In this document: positions 43,560 to 54,123 of the stretch, one piece after another | How positions within the stretch are numbered: the first letter of the stretch is position 1 | Layout: every line of letters begins with the position of its first letter | Origin: DASUDX01 sp036275365 | GTDB taxonomy: Bacteria; Pseudomonadota; Gammaproteobacteria; Nevskiales; Nevskiaceae | Direction of reading: 5' to 3' | Length of the DNA stretch: 64,000 nucleotides | Assembly (NCBI GenBank): GCA_036275365.1 | Contig: DASUDX010000047.1 | Coordinates: 35,413 to 99,412 of the forward strand | The notes under the pieces: model-generated | What the model saw: the letters and a program-made list of their open reading frames with translations, nothing else | The model's database searches: none | Told to the model about the DNA's origin: nothing | Translations under genes and position numbers: made by a program

Positions 43560-44399
43560 ATGACCGACTATGTGGTCGGCGATGTCCAGGGCTGTCTGGA
43601 CGAGCTCCGGGCCCTGCTCGCCCAGGTCGCCTTCGACCCGGCGCGGGACCGGCTGATCCTGGCAGGCGACCTGGTCAACCGCGGTCCGCAGTCGCTGGAG
43701 ACGCTGCGCTTCGTACGGGGGCTGGGCCGCGCGGCGATCTCGGTTCTGGGCAATCACGATCTGCACCTGCTGGCGGTGGCCCAGGGCGGGCGCAGCGGCC
43801 CGCGTGACACCCTCGACCCCCTGCTGCAGGCCGAGGACGGCCCCGAGCTGATCGACTGGCTGGCGCGGCAACCGCTGGCCTGGCGTGACCCCGCCCGCGG
43901 CTGGCTGGTGATCCACGCCGGCCTGCCGCCGCAGTGGACGGTCGACGACACCCTGGCGCTGGCCGAGGAGGCCAGTGCGGCGCTCCGCGGGCCCGGCCGC
44001 GAGGGCTTCCTCAGCCGCATGTACGGCAACGATCCGCTGCTCTGGAGCCCGGCGCTGCGTGGCCAGGCGCGCCTGCGCTTCATCGTCAACTGCCTGACCC
44101 GGCTGCGCTATGTGCATGCCGATGGTCGCATCGACCTCCGCCACAAGGGTCCGCCGGGACGGCAGCCCGAAGGGCTGCTGCCCTGGTTCGAGGCACCCGG
44201 CCGCAAGAGCGCCGACACCGAGATCATCTTCGGCCACTGGTCCACGCTGGGTCAGGTGCGCTGGGACCAGGCCCGCGTGCACGGGCTGGACACCGGCTGC
44301 GTCTGGGGAGGGAACCTGAGCGCGCTCGATCTCGATCGCGGCACCGTGATCCAGGTCAGCTGTGCCGCCCATCGCCAGCCCGGCGCGGTCGAGGACTGA
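43560..44399 (+). CDS. apaH: Bis(5'-nucleosyl)-tetraphosphatase, symmetrical
   Basis: A 279-residue ApaH from the ATG at 43560. The metallophosphatase motifs are intact: YVVGDVQG, AGDLVNRGP, VLGNHDLH, VIHAGLPP and IFGHW. It splits Ap4A to two ADP and removes Np4 caps from RNA. It normally lies directly after apaG and rsmA; here the whole tad block separates it from rsmA. TACAGT at 43521-43526 is a candidate -10. Confidence 0.96.
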   Translation: MTDYVVGDVQGCLDELRALLAQVAFDPARDRLILAGDLVNRGPQSLETLRFVRGLGRAAISVLGNHDLHLLAVAQGGRSGPRDTLDPLLQAEDGPELIDWLARQPLAWRDPARGWLVIHAGLPPQWTVDDTLALAEEASAALRGPGREGFLSRMYGNDPLLWSPALRGQARLRFIVNCLTRLRYVHADGRIDLRHKGPPGRQPEGLLPWFEAPGRKSADTEIIFGHWSTLGQVRWDQARVHGLDTGCVWGGNLSALDLDRGTVIQVSCAAHRQPGAVED

Positions 44400-44410
44400 G
44401 CCGGCGCCAC

Positions 44411-44434
44411 GAAAAGGCCCGCCGAAGCGGGCCT
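44411..44434 (-). terminator. Rho-independent terminator of the YCF48-like gene
   Basis: An 8-bp stem (AGGCCCGC / GCGGGCCT, loop of 4) is followed on the minus strand by TTTTC, 20 bases after the stop of the leftward gene. On the plus strand it also follows apaH but lacks a T tract. Confidence 0.8.
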
Positions 44435-44454
44435 GGAAGGACCGCGCGACGCGC

Positions 44455-45495
44455 TCAGCGCACGGCGATGGTCATCGCCCCGCTCTCGCCGACCGCCAGA
44501 ATCCCGCCGTTCCAGTTGATGACCCCGGAGAAGGAGCCCGAGCTGGTCATACCGGTGTCCTGGCGGACATTGACCCGGCTGATGGAGCCGGCGTCGTCCA
44601 TGATCAGCACCACGCCATTGACGCCGACCATGGCGATACGGCCGTCGCGCAGCTCGGTGGACTTCATCAGCGACTGCAGGGTGCTGGTCTCCACCGGCGT
44701 CCACTGCCCGCTGCGCACATCCTCGCTGCGGAAGGCGTTGCCGCGCAGCCCGGTGATCAGGGCGCCCTTCTCGCCAATCGGCAGGGCGCTGAACAGCGAG
44801 CCCTCGTAGGGGCTGGGCAGCACTTCCCAGCTGCCATCCGGGCGGGTCGCCGCCAGCAGGCCGGCCTCACCGGCGACAAACAGGCTGCCGTCGCCAAGCT
44901 GGACGATGGCGTTGAGGTGGCCTTCGTTCTCGGTGATCGGCAGGGCGTTCTCGTCCTGCGCCCAAGTCGCGCCACCATCGGTGGTCTTATAGAACAGGCC
45001 ATAGGCGCCCAGGGCATAGCCGGTGCTGGCGTCGAGGAACATCACATCGAGGAAGGGCTTCTCCAGCTCCGGCTCGAAGTTCTGCATCTGCCAGGTGCGA
45101 CCGCCATCGCGGGTGTTGAGAATGGTCGCGTCATGGCCGACCGCCCAGCCATTGTTCTCGTCGGCGAAGCTCACCCCGGTCAGGGTGGCCCGGACCGGCA
45201 CCTCGACCTGGGCCCAGTCCACGCCGTTGCTGGAGACCACGATGGAGCCGCGATCGCCCACGGCCACCACCCGGGCGCCGGTGTTGACCACATCCAGCAG
45301 CAGCGATTTCGCGGTGCGCGGCATCATCTCGGAGGCGCGCGGCTTGAGCGGATCACCGGTGGTTTCGATCGGCGTGCTCGCCGCTTCCATCGGTTCGGTC
45401 TCGTCCTGCGCGAGCACCGGCAGGCCGATGGCGAGGGTGCAGGCACACAGGGCCGCGGACAACCGGGTGCGCAGCGGGAACGGGAAGTCACGCAT
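44455..45495 (-). CDS. Exported YCF48/BNR-like beta-propeller protein
   Basis: A 346-residue exported protein (signal peptide with cleavage near VLA-QDE). Sialidase-type repeats are visible: NTRDGGRTWQMQ, KTTDGGATWAQD and the GWAVGHDATIL and GYALGAYGLFY strands, which fit the YCF48/Hcf136-like propeller. In other gammaproteobacteria such proteins travel with DUF1302, DUF1329 and an RND/MMPL exporter. Here only DUF1302 is upstream, at 101 bp. GAGGAG precedes the ATG. Function is unknown; a role in outer-membrane export or assembly is inference. Confidence 0.85.
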   Translation of the reverse strand: MRDFPFPLRTRLSAALCACTLAIGLPVLAQDETEPMEAASTPIETTGDPLKPRASEMMPRTAKSLLLDVVNTGARVVAVGDRGSIVVSSNGVDWAQVEVPVRATLTGVSFADENNGWAVGHDATILNTRDGGRTWQMQNFEPELEKPFLDVMFLDASTGYALGAYGLFYKTTDGGATWAQDENALPITENEGHLNAIVQLGDGSLFVAGEAGLLAATRPDGSWEVLPSPYEGSLFSALPIGEKGALITGLRGNAFRSEDVRSGQWTPVETSTLQSLMKSTELRDGRIAMVGVNGVVLIMDDAGSISRVNVRQDTGMTSSGSFSGVINWNGGILAVGESGAMTIAVR

Positions 45496-45562
45496 GCAGC
45501 TAGCTCCTCAGCAGGACCGCTCGGGCGGCCGTCGTGTGTTGTGAACCGAGTATGGCCCAAGC

Positions 45563-45589
45563 CCCGGTCCGGCGCGAGGCCGGACCGGG
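45563..45589. other. Intercistronic hairpin between DUF1302 and YCF48-like genes
   Basis: An 11-bp perfect stem (CCCGGTCCGGC / GCCGGACCGGG) with a 5-base loop lies 7 bases after the DUF1302 stop on the minus strand. There is no T tract, so it may stabilise the upstream mRNA and lower downstream expression instead of terminating. Confidence 0.6.
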
Positions 45590-45596
45590 CGTCCGC

Positions 45597-47852
45597 TCAG
45601 AACTGATAGCCGATGAACAGCAGCAGGTTGTCGCGGTCACGCTGCGGATCGCGGTTGGCGCCGCCGGTGAACCAGGTGTAGCGCAGCTCGCCGACGATGG
45701 TGGAGAGGTAGTCCCAGCGCACGCCAGCCAGGATCTGCTTGCGGCCCTGGACGAAGTTCTGGCCCAGACCGGGCGCGGTGCCCTCCACATCGTGGAAGAA
45801 GCCGTTGAGCAACTCGAGGTTGAGCGCGCCAATCACGCTGTCATAACGGGTCAGCGCCACGAAGCGATAGCCGTAGGAGAGGTCGCTGCCGAAGCCATCG
45901 AGATCCGGATGGGCGGTGGGGTTCTGGCGCAGGCCTGGGGCCCGTGAGTTGGTGGCGGCATCGCCGGGGTTGGGGTTGCCCGGTTCGATGCCGACCGTGC
46001 CGTCGGCACCGCCGGAGATGTGGGTATCGGTACCGGCACCCTGGAACTGCAGCTCATCCAGACCGGGCATGTCGACCACATGGGTCAGGCCCATTTCCAG
46101 CAGCAGGGTGATCTGCGAGGCATCTACCCAGTTGTCGCCGCCAATCAGCTGCAGGAAGGTGGTGCCGACCTGGCCCACCTTCATCTGCTCGAAGCCCTGG
46201 ATGTACTGACCGGCATCGATCGGATCGTTACGGTAGACGCTGACGAAATCCGGCACCGCCGAGCGACGGCCCGGGAGCACCGCCGCCGCAATGTTGTAGT
46301 CCCCGACCGGGAAGCCGGGCTGCAGGGCCGCAAAAGTCAGATCGGTGGTGTGGATCTGGATCGGCAGGTTGTCGCGGAACACGTACTCGCCCGACCAGGC
46401 GAGATCGCCGATGGTGGTGTTGAAGGATAGGCCGTACATCCGGATGTCCTCCGGGTACTCCACGAACAGGCGCGGCGTGTCCAGCGGCAGCGGCTCGATG
46501 CCGGCGTCGAAATCACCCGGGCTGTCAGCGCGCGGGGTGAGCTCGCAGGCCTGGGCGATGTTGGCGAGATTGATCAGCGGGTTGGCGTTGGGCGCCGGGA
46601 TACAAGTGTTCTGGGCCGCAAAGAAACTGACGCTGGGCACCCGCGAGTGGTAGTTGGCGAAGTAGAACGCGAGCTCGGTTCCGTTGTTGAAGTTCTCGAG
46701 GAAGAGCTTGAGCGCGGCACCGTACTGCCCACCATCGTCCGGGCGGCGCCGGTTCTCCTCCGCATAGTCACGATAGAGCGTACGGCTGGCGGTGGATCCA
46801 ATGGTCTGGATCGGATCGTTATCGTTCTGGCGGGGCGAGTACAGGCCCTCGAAGCCGGCCGGGAAGCGATCGGGCTCGTCGGTGGGGACGCCGGGGTCCT
46901 CCGGCGCCTTGCCGAACGACAGCAGGGCGTACTGACCCCCGGCACCGAGGGTGTCGCTGACCGAGAAGAAGGACCCGACCGGATCGACCTCGATCGGCTT
47001 CCACTCGTAGTTGTAGAAGGCCTCGAGGCTGACGCCTTCGAACAGATCCAGCGAGCCGAACACCATGCCCACCGGCTGGAACAGCTCCTTGATGTCGAAG
47101 CCCGGCACCCGCAGCAGGGCCTGGTTGGGCGGCGCGATGACGTTGAAGCTGTTCAGCGCCAGGAAGGAGCTCTCGCCCCAGTTCAGCACCTGGCGGCCGA
47201 TTCTCAGATTGGCGTTGCGATCAGCAATGGTGAAAGCCCGGCTGACGAAGTAGTCCAGCACCTGGGCATCGCTGGCATTGACGTCCTTGGCCACATCCGG
47301 ATACGCGGTGCGGGCGGCGATCAGGGTCGGGTCCGGGTGCAACTCGATCAGGTCGTCGTACTGGGCGTCGAAGAAGTAGAGCCCGCGCACGAAGAAGTCG
47401 AAATCAGCCAGGGAGAAGCTGAGATCCAGGTTCATCTTCGCCGTGGCACTGACGATGTCGTGCCGATCGAAGTTGAGGTTGCCGTTGTCGCCGTTCGGGC
47501 TGTAGGAGCCCGGCGCCTGGACGAACCGCAGATTGGCCGCCGACGGCGTGTTGACCATCGTGCCGTTGCTGGTGGTGCAGGTGTCGCCAGCGAACTCGTT
47601 GTCTTCCTTGTTTGGCTGCAGCTCCGCGTTGACGCGGCTGACGCACAGCCCGGGCGTCAGGTTGGACTTGCCCACCAGGGAGCTGTCGCGGTCCTGCATG
47701 CGCATCAGGCCGCCGACGGTAATCAGGGTATCAAGCTTGACCGGGGTGCCGGCCAGTTCGAAATCGAGCGCCTGGGCGGCGGGCGCGGCCAGCAGACTGG
47801 CGGCGACGGCAATCGCGGTGCGCCGGAAATGCCGGGTGAGCAGATGGTTCAT
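45597..47852 (-). CDS. DUF1302 outer-membrane protein
   Basis: A 751-residue exported protein starting at the ATG at 47852, behind an excellent GGAGGAAGGA. Signal peptide (cleavage near AQA-LDF), then the DUF1302 features: FELAGTPVKLDTLITVGGLMRMQDRDSSL, the LRIGRQVLNWGES block, FFVRGLYFFDAQYDD and the C-terminal strand LLLFIGYQF ending in Phe, as in outer-membrane barrels. The family is predicted to form large barrels and co-occurs with YCF48-like and DUF1329 proteins. The substrate is unknown. It has a long leader of about 145 bases with its own promoter. Confidence 0.88.
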   Translation of the reverse strand: MNHLLTRHFRRTAIAVAASLLAAPAAQALDFELAGTPVKLDTLITVGGLMRMQDRDSSLVGKSNLTPGLCVSRVNAELQPNKEDNEFAGDTCTTSNGTMVNTPSAANLRFVQAPGSYSPNGDNGNLNFDRHDIVSATAKMNLDLSFSLADFDFFVRGLYFFDAQYDDLIELHPDPTLIAARTAYPDVAKDVNASDAQVLDYFVSRAFTIADRNANLRIGRQVLNWGESSFLALNSFNVIAPPNQALLRVPGFDIKELFQPVGMVFGSLDLFEGVSLEAFYNYEWKPIEVDPVGSFFSVSDTLGAGGQYALLSFGKAPEDPGVPTDEPDRFPAGFEGLYSPRQNDNDPIQTIGSTASRTLYRDYAEENRRRPDDGGQYGAALKLFLENFNNGTELAFYFANYHSRVPSVSFFAAQNTCIPAPNANPLINLANIAQACELTPRADSPGDFDAGIEPLPLDTPRLFVEYPEDIRMYGLSFNTTIGDLAWSGEYVFRDNLPIQIHTTDLTFAALQPGFPVGDYNIAAAVLPGRRSAVPDFVSVYRNDPIDAGQYIQGFEQMKVGQVGTTFLQLIGGDNWVDASQITLLLEMGLTHVVDMPGLDELQFQGAGTDTHISGGADGTVGIEPGNPNPGDAATNSRAPGLRQNPTAHPDLDGFGSDLSYGYRFVALTRYDSVIGALNLELLNGFFHDVEGTAPGLGQNFVQGRKQILAGVRWDYLSTIVGELRYTWFTGGANRDPQRDRDNLLLFIGYQF

Positions 47853-47971
47853 TCCTTCCTCCGTACGGGTCCCTGCCCTGGCACCGGGCGAACCCCGGAA
47901 AAGAAAGGAAACCTTGGTCTCCCCATCCCCTCCGGACCCGCGGCGTTTCGAGCCGACTCTTCTGTGAATGG

Positions 47972-47986
47972 CGCCCGAATCGGGCG
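47972..47986. other. Short hairpin in the DUF1302 leader
   Basis: CGCCCG-ATT-CGGGCG lies about 120 bases before the DUF1302 ATG, just after the predicted transcription start. Its GC-rich stem could affect mRNA 5' stability. Confidence 0.4.
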
Positions 47987-48004
47987 TCTTTGAATCCGCA
48001 GGAT

Positions 48005-48033
48005 TTTTATCAGGCGCCCCGCGAGGGCGCAAG
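48005..48033 (-). promoter_or_regulatory. Candidate promoter of DUF1302-YCF48
   Basis: On the minus strand TTGCGC (48028-48033) and TAAAAA (48005-48010) are 17 bp apart, with TG one base ahead of the -10, giving an extended -10. The local AT-rich run is rare in this GC-rich region. Confidence 0.5.
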
Positions 48034-48065
48034 AACATTCGCCGCGATCCGGGGCACGGACCGGC

Positions 48066-48806
48066 TCAGAGTCGCCAGATCAGGCTCGCCATGCGCCCGC
48101 TGCGGCCGTCGCGGCGATGCGAGTACCAGCGCTCCGGCTCGCTGACCGTGCACCAGGTGCCGCCATCGATGCGGCCCACCCCGCAGCGCTGCAGACGGCG
48201 GCGGGCCAGCACCGGCAGATCGGCCCACCAGCGATCCCCACGGCCGGCACGGAAGGCGGTGGCGTCTCCGCGGTCCTCCTGCAGAAAGGCGGCGCGCACC
48301 TCGGGGCCGACCTCGAAGGCGGTGGGGCCGATCGCCGGGCCCAGCCAGGCGCGCAGGCGCGCCGGCGGCACCGGCAGGGCGGCGACGGTGGCCTCCAGCA
48401 CCCCGGCGGCAAGACCGCGCCAGCCGGCATGGGCGGCCGCCACCACCGTCCCGTCGTCGTCGGTCATCAGCACCGGCAGGCAATCCGCAGTGAGCACCGC
48501 GCAGACCACGCCGGGCCGATCGGTCCAGGCGGCATCGGCCTCGGCCCCAGCACCGGCGGGCAGGGCCACCACCCGCGCGCCGTGCACCTGGCGCAGCCAG
48601 CCGGGCTCGGCGGGCAGGGCCAGCGAGGCGCGCAGCGCGGCCCGGTTGGCGGCCACCGCCGCTGGCGCATCGCCGACATGATCGGCGAGGTTGAAGGCAT
48701 CAAACGGAGGCTGGCTGGCGCCCGCCTCGCCGCGCTCGGTCTGGATCGCCCGCACCCCGGCGGGCACCGCCCAGTCGGGCACCCACCCGGCCGCGGACTG
48801 GCTCAC
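48066..48806 (-). CDS. pgeF: Peptidoglycan editing factor PgeF / multicopper polyphenol oxidase (YfiH)
   Basis: A 246-residue YfiH-family protein of normal length. The metal or active-site set is visible: LRQVHGARV, VLTADCLPVL and AAHAGWRGL. In E. coli YfiH removes wrongly incorporated serine from peptidoglycan precursors; homologues are also described as purine nucleoside phosphorylases and laccase-like enzymes. Its ATG overlaps the rhlB stop as ATGA, so it is translated with rhlB; the usual neighbour rluD is not present. Confidence 0.92.
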   Translation of the reverse strand: MSQSAAGWVPDWAVPAGVRAIQTERGEAGASQPPFDAFNLADHVGDAPAAVAANRAALRASLALPAEPGWLRQVHGARVVALPAGAGAEADAAWTDRPGVVCAVLTADCLPVLMTDDDGTVVAAAHAGWRGLAAGVLEATVAALPVPPARLRAWLGPAIGPTAFEVGPEVRAAFLQEDRGDATAFRAGRGDRWWADLPVLARRRLQRCGVGRIDGGTWCTVSEPERWYSHRRDGRSGRMASLIWRL

Positions 48807-50086
48807 CGCCGGCGCCGGCCGCCCCCGCCACCGCCACCGGGGCCGCGACGACCGCCACTGCCCCCGCGCGGCGGTCCGCTGCGGTGGCGGCTGCTGCTGC
48901 GCGGCGGCGCCTGGTAGTCCTCGGGCAGCGGCGGGGCGTTCTCCACCGGGATGCGGTTGCCGATGTAGCGCTCGATGTCCGGCAGCGAATAGACATAGGT
49001 CTCGCAGCAGAGCGAGATGGCATCCCCACTGGTGCCGGCGCGCGCGGTGCGGCCGATGCGGTGGACATAGTCCTCGGCGTCCTGCGGCAGGTCGTAGTTG
49101 ATGACATGCGACACCGCCGGGATGTGCAGGCCGCGCGCCGCCACATCGGTGGCCACCAGAATCGGCAGCTTGCCGTCCTTGAACTCATCGAGCAGGCGCA
49201 GCCGCTTGTTCTGCGGCACATCGCCGGACAGGGTGCTGGCCTCGAAGCCGTTTAGGCGCAGGGCGTTCTCGACTTCCTCGGCGCCGCGCTTGGTGTTGAC
49301 GAACACCAGCGTGCGCAGGGGATCGTGATGCCGCAGCAGGCTCACCAGGGTCCGGAGCTTGTCGTCGTTGGCCACATGGATCAGCGCCTGGCGCACCCGC
49401 TCGGCGGTCACCTGCTCGGGCTCGACCTCGATCTTGGTCGGGCTGTTCATGTGCTCGTAGGCGAGCTCCAGCACCCGCTGGCTGAGCGTGGCGCTGAACA
49501 GGTAGTTGCGCCGTGCGGCGGGCGCCGGCATGCGCCGCAGCAGGTAGCGGATGTCGGCGATGAAGCCGAGATCGAACATGCGATCGGCCTCGTCGAGCAC
49601 CACCACTTCGATCTGCTTGAGGGTGTAGGTGCCCTGCTTGAAGTAGTCGATCAGCCGCCCGGGGGTGCCGATCAGAATGTCGACCCCGGCCTCCAGGGTC
49701 TGCCGCTGGCTCTCGTAGCCGGTACCGCCGAAGCAGACGGCCAGGCGCAGCCCGGTGTGGCGGCCGAGGCCCTCGGCGTCATTGAAGATCTGCACCGCCA
49801 GCTCGCGGGTCGGCGCCAGCATGAAGGCGCGAGGCTGGTTGGGATCGGCGCCCTCGGCGCGGGGCCGGGTCAGCAGGTGATGCATGCTGGCCAGCAGGAA
49901 GGCCGCGGATTTGCCGGTGCCGGTCTGGGCCTGGCCGGCGAGGTCCTCGCCGGCCAGCGCGCGTGGCAGGGTCAGCGCCTGAATCGGGGTGCAGTGGGTA
50001 TAGCCGAGATCGGCAAGGCCCCGCTGCAGGCTCGGGTGCAGGGGCAGAGAAGCAAAAGCGATGTCAGAGAGATGATCGGGTCGCAT
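48803..50086 (-). CDS. rhlB: ATP-dependent RNA helicase RhlB
   Basis: A 427-residue DEAD-box helicase from the ATG at 50086. The motifs are complete: Q motif (YTHCTPIQ), AQTGTGKS, PTRELA, TPGR, DEAD, SAT, and HRIGRTAR. The C-terminus is an Arg/Gly-rich tail (PRGGSGGRRGPGGGGGGGRRRR) that binds RNA. In gammaproteobacteria RhlB is the degradosome helicase and lies divergent from trxA-rho, exactly as here. No good Shine-Dalgarno site precedes the ATG. A 9-bp GC hairpin lies 16 bases upstream in its leader. Confidence 0.95.
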   Translation of the reverse strand: MRPDHLSDIAFASLPLHPSLQRGLADLGYTHCTPIQALTLPRALAGEDLAGQAQTGTGKSAAFLLASMHHLLTRPRAEGADPNQPRAFMLAPTRELAVQIFNDAEGLGRHTGLRLAVCFGGTGYESQRQTLEAGVDILIGTPGRLIDYFKQGTYTLKQIEVVVLDEADRMFDLGFIADIRYLLRRMPAPAARRNYLFSATLSQRVLELAYEHMNSPTKIEVEPEQVTAERVRQALIHVANDDKLRTLVSLLRHHDPLRTLVFVNTKRGAEEVENALRLNGFEASTLSGDVPQNKRLRLLDEFKDGKLPILVATDVAARGLHIPAVSHVINYDLPQDAEDYVHRIGRTARAGTSGDAISLCCETYVYSLPDIERYIGNRIPVENAPPLPEDYQAPPRSSSRHRSGPPRGGSGGRRGPGGGGGGGRRRR

Positions 50087-50388
50087 GCGAGAACGGTGGT
50101 GGACCCGCCGTGGCGGCGGGTCGGCTTGCAAGGCTCAGGCGAATCCGCTCAAATAGCGGCCATCCACGGGTCACAAGACGAACGCTGGCACTGTCGCACT
50201 GCTGCCACAGACAGGCCTCAAGCGTCGCATTCCCCTCAGCACATTCCCGATTCTAGCAACCGGCCGCGGCCGGCGCGCCGTGCAGCGCGGGCGCACAGCC
50301 CCAGGCGCCGGTGACTGCATCTCCACCGCGCCGCTGCCCTGCCTGCTTTCCTCCCCTGTTTCGATCTTCTCCCCAGCCGAGTGCCTCC
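50087..50388. other. Divergent rhlB / trxA intergenic region with hairpin
   Basis: This 302-bp gap holds no gene. GACCCGCCG-TGG-CGGCGGGTC (50102-50122) is a perfect 9-bp stem in the rhlB leader. On the minus strand TAGAAT (50250-50255) is a 5-of-6 match to a -10, without a recognisable -35. I see no clear trxA promoter. Confidence 0.5.
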
Positions 50389-50727
50389 ATGAGCAATCTG
50401 ATTGCAGCGGTTACCGATGCGTCCTTCGAAAAGGACGTGCTCCAGTCCTCCCAGCCGGTGCTGGTCGACTTCTGGGCCGAATGGTGCGGACCCTGCCGGA
50501 TGATCGCGCCGATCCTCGACCAGGTCGCCGCCGAGACCCAGGGCAAGCTCAAGATCCTCAAGCTCAATGTGGACGAGAACCCGGCCACGCCGCCGAAGTT
50601 CGGCATCCGCGGCATCCCCACCATGATCCTGTTCAAGAACGGTCAGGTCGTGGCCACCCAGGTGGGCGCTGTCCACAAGGCGCAGCTCAGCGCCTTCGTC
50701 TCGCCGCACCTCACCACCGTCGCCTGA
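50389..50727 (+). CDS. trxA: Thioredoxin
   Basis: A 112-residue thioredoxin. The active site is FWAEWCGPCRM, and the cis-proline loop is RGIPTMILF. It is the general cytoplasmic disulfide reductant. It starts at the ATG at 50389 and lies 16 bases before rho, the conserved trxA-rho arrangement. Confidence 0.97.
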   Translation: MSNLIAAVTDASFEKDVLQSSQPVLVDFWAEWCGPCRMIAPILDQVAAETQGKLKILKLNVDENPATPPKFGIRGIPTMILFKNGQVVATQVGAVHKAQLSAFVSPHLTTVA

Positions 50728-50743
50728 GAGTTCCCACTCCCCA

Positions 50744-52486
<1,743 letters not shown>

Positions 52487-52745
52487 CGCCGCCGGCGACA
52501 GAGCCGGTGGCAGCCGGTGGCGGGGCCAGGCGGATCGCCGGCCCCCTGCCGGCTCCCCTCATCCGGATGCGGCGACTGCCGCCGATGCCCCTCACCCCCG
52601 GCGCTCCGGCATGTCCGGGATCTGCTCGCCAGGCGCCGAGCGCCGATGCGGATAGCCGATGGCCAGACCCGTCGCGGCCGTGCCTCGGGCGGTCGGAGCC
52701 CGCCACTGCCGATGCGGACGGCTGCTGCTGGTTGAGGCCGGCGGT
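52487..52745. other. Non-coding gap between rho and purD
   Basis: The 259-bp gap separates the convergent ends of rho and purD. I see short GC-rich inverted stretches but no terminator with a T tract and no credible gene. Confidence 0.5.
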
Positions 52746-54026
52746 CTAGGCCTTGCGCGCCATCGCCCGCCAGCCGATATCCCGGCGGTACTGCAGGCCG
52801 GTGAAGCACAGCTCGCCACAGGCCGCGTAGGCCCGTTCCCGGGCCAGGGCGAGGCTGGCCCCGCGGGCCACCACACAGAGCACGCGGCCACCGCTGGTGA
52901 GCACCTGGCCGTCGCGCTCGACGGTACCGGCGTGAAAGACCTTGGCCCCTTCGAGCGGGCGGTCCAGCCCGGCGATCGCATCGCCCTTGCGCGGCGTGCC
53001 CGGGTAGCCCTCGGCGGCGAGCACCACGCCCAGCGCCGGCTCGGCCGACCAGCGCGGCGCGCGGCTGCCCAGCCGACCGTCCACCGCGTCCTCGAGCAGA
53101 TCGAGCAGGTCCGATTCCAGACGGAACAGCAGCGGCTGGGTCTCCGGATCGCCGAGCCGGGTGTTGAACTCCAGCACCTTGATGCCACCGGCCGGATCGA
53201 TCATCAGCCCGGCGTAGAGGAAGCCGGTGAAGGGGGCGCCCTCGGCCTGCATGCCGGCCAGGGTCGGTTCGATCACCTCGCGGCAGACCCGCGCCTGCAC
53301 CTCGGCGGTGACCACCGGCGCCGGCGAGTAGGCGCCCATGCCGCCGGTGTTGGGGCCCTGGTCGCCGTCGAAGATGCGCTTGTGGTCCTGGCTGGAGGGC
53401 AGCACCTCGTAGCGGGTGCCGGCGGCCACCACGATAAAGCTCGCCTCCTCGCCGGCGAGGAAGTCCTCGATCACCACCCGCGAGCCGGCGCTGCCCAGGG
53501 TGTTGCCGGCGAGCATGTCGCGTACCGCGGCCTGGGCCTCGCCGGTGGTCTGGGCCACCACCACCCCCTTGCCGGCGGCCAGGCCATCGGCCTTGACCAC
53601 GATCGGCGCCCCGCGCGCGGCGAGGTAGGCCAGCGCCGGGGCGACCTCGGTAAAGACCTCGTAGCCCGCGGTGGGGATCCGGTGGCGGGCGAGGAAGTCC
53701 TTGGTGAAGGCCTTGCTCGCCTCCAGCCGGGCCGCGGCCCGGCTCGGTCCGAAGATGCGCAGGCCAGCCGCCTGGAAGCGATCGACCACACCCAGCGACA
53801 ACGGCGCCTCCGGGCCGACCACGGTGAAGCCCACGCCCTCGGCGCGGGCCAGGGCGAGCAGGGCATCGACATCCTCGGCGGCCACCGCGACATTGCGGCA
53901 GCGCGGCTCGCGGGCGGTACCGGCATTGCCCGGGGCCACCAGCACCTCGCTGACGCGCGGCGACTTCGCCAGCGTCCAGGCAATCGCGTGCTCGCGTCCA
54001 CCGCTGCCAATCACGAGGACTTTCAC
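52746..54026 (-). CDS. purD: Phosphoribosylamine-glycine ligase
   Basis: A 426-residue PurD with GTG start at 54026, behind AGGAG. KVLVIGSGGREHAIAW opens the N domain, VVKADGLAAGKGV is the ATP-grasp lysine loop, and FNTRLGDPETQPLL the metal-binding block. It makes glycinamide ribonucleotide in purine synthesis. Its usual partner purH is absent. purC lies 2.5 kb away on the other strand. Confidence 0.97.
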   Translation of the reverse strand: MKVLVIGSGGREHAIAWTLAKSPRVSEVLVAPGNAGTAREPRCRNVAVAAEDVDALLALARAEGVGFTVVGPEAPLSLGVVDRFQAAGLRIFGPSRAAARLEASKAFTKDFLARHRIPTAGYEVFTEVAPALAYLAARGAPIVVKADGLAAGKGVVVAQTTGEAQAAVRDMLAGNTLGSAGSRVVIEDFLAGEEASFIVVAAGTRYEVLPSSQDHKRIFDGDQGPNTGGMGAYSPAPVVTAEVQARVCREVIEPTLAGMQAEGAPFTGFLYAGLMIDPAGGIKVLEFNTRLGDPETQPLLFRLESDLLDLLEDAVDGRLGSRAPRWSAEPALGVVLAAEGYPGTPRKGDAIAGLDRPLEGAKVFHAGTVERDGQVLTSGGRVLCVVARGASLALARERAYAACGELCFTGLQYRRDIGWRAMARKA

Positions 54027-54123
54027 TCGCCGCTCCTGAGGATTTTCGGGACGCGCAGCCTAGCGCGCGACGCTGGCTGCTGCAGGCACAATCGCCCGCC
54101 CGCTGGAAACTGAACCCCCGGTC

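Noticed and set aside
52487..52745. Small plus-strand open frames after rho
   Set aside because: They lack a ribosome-binding site and show no recognisable protein features; treated as non-coding.
54027..54123. Fur box ahead of the TonB-dependent receptor
   Set aside because: No 19-bp AT-rich palindrome is present between purD and the receptor.
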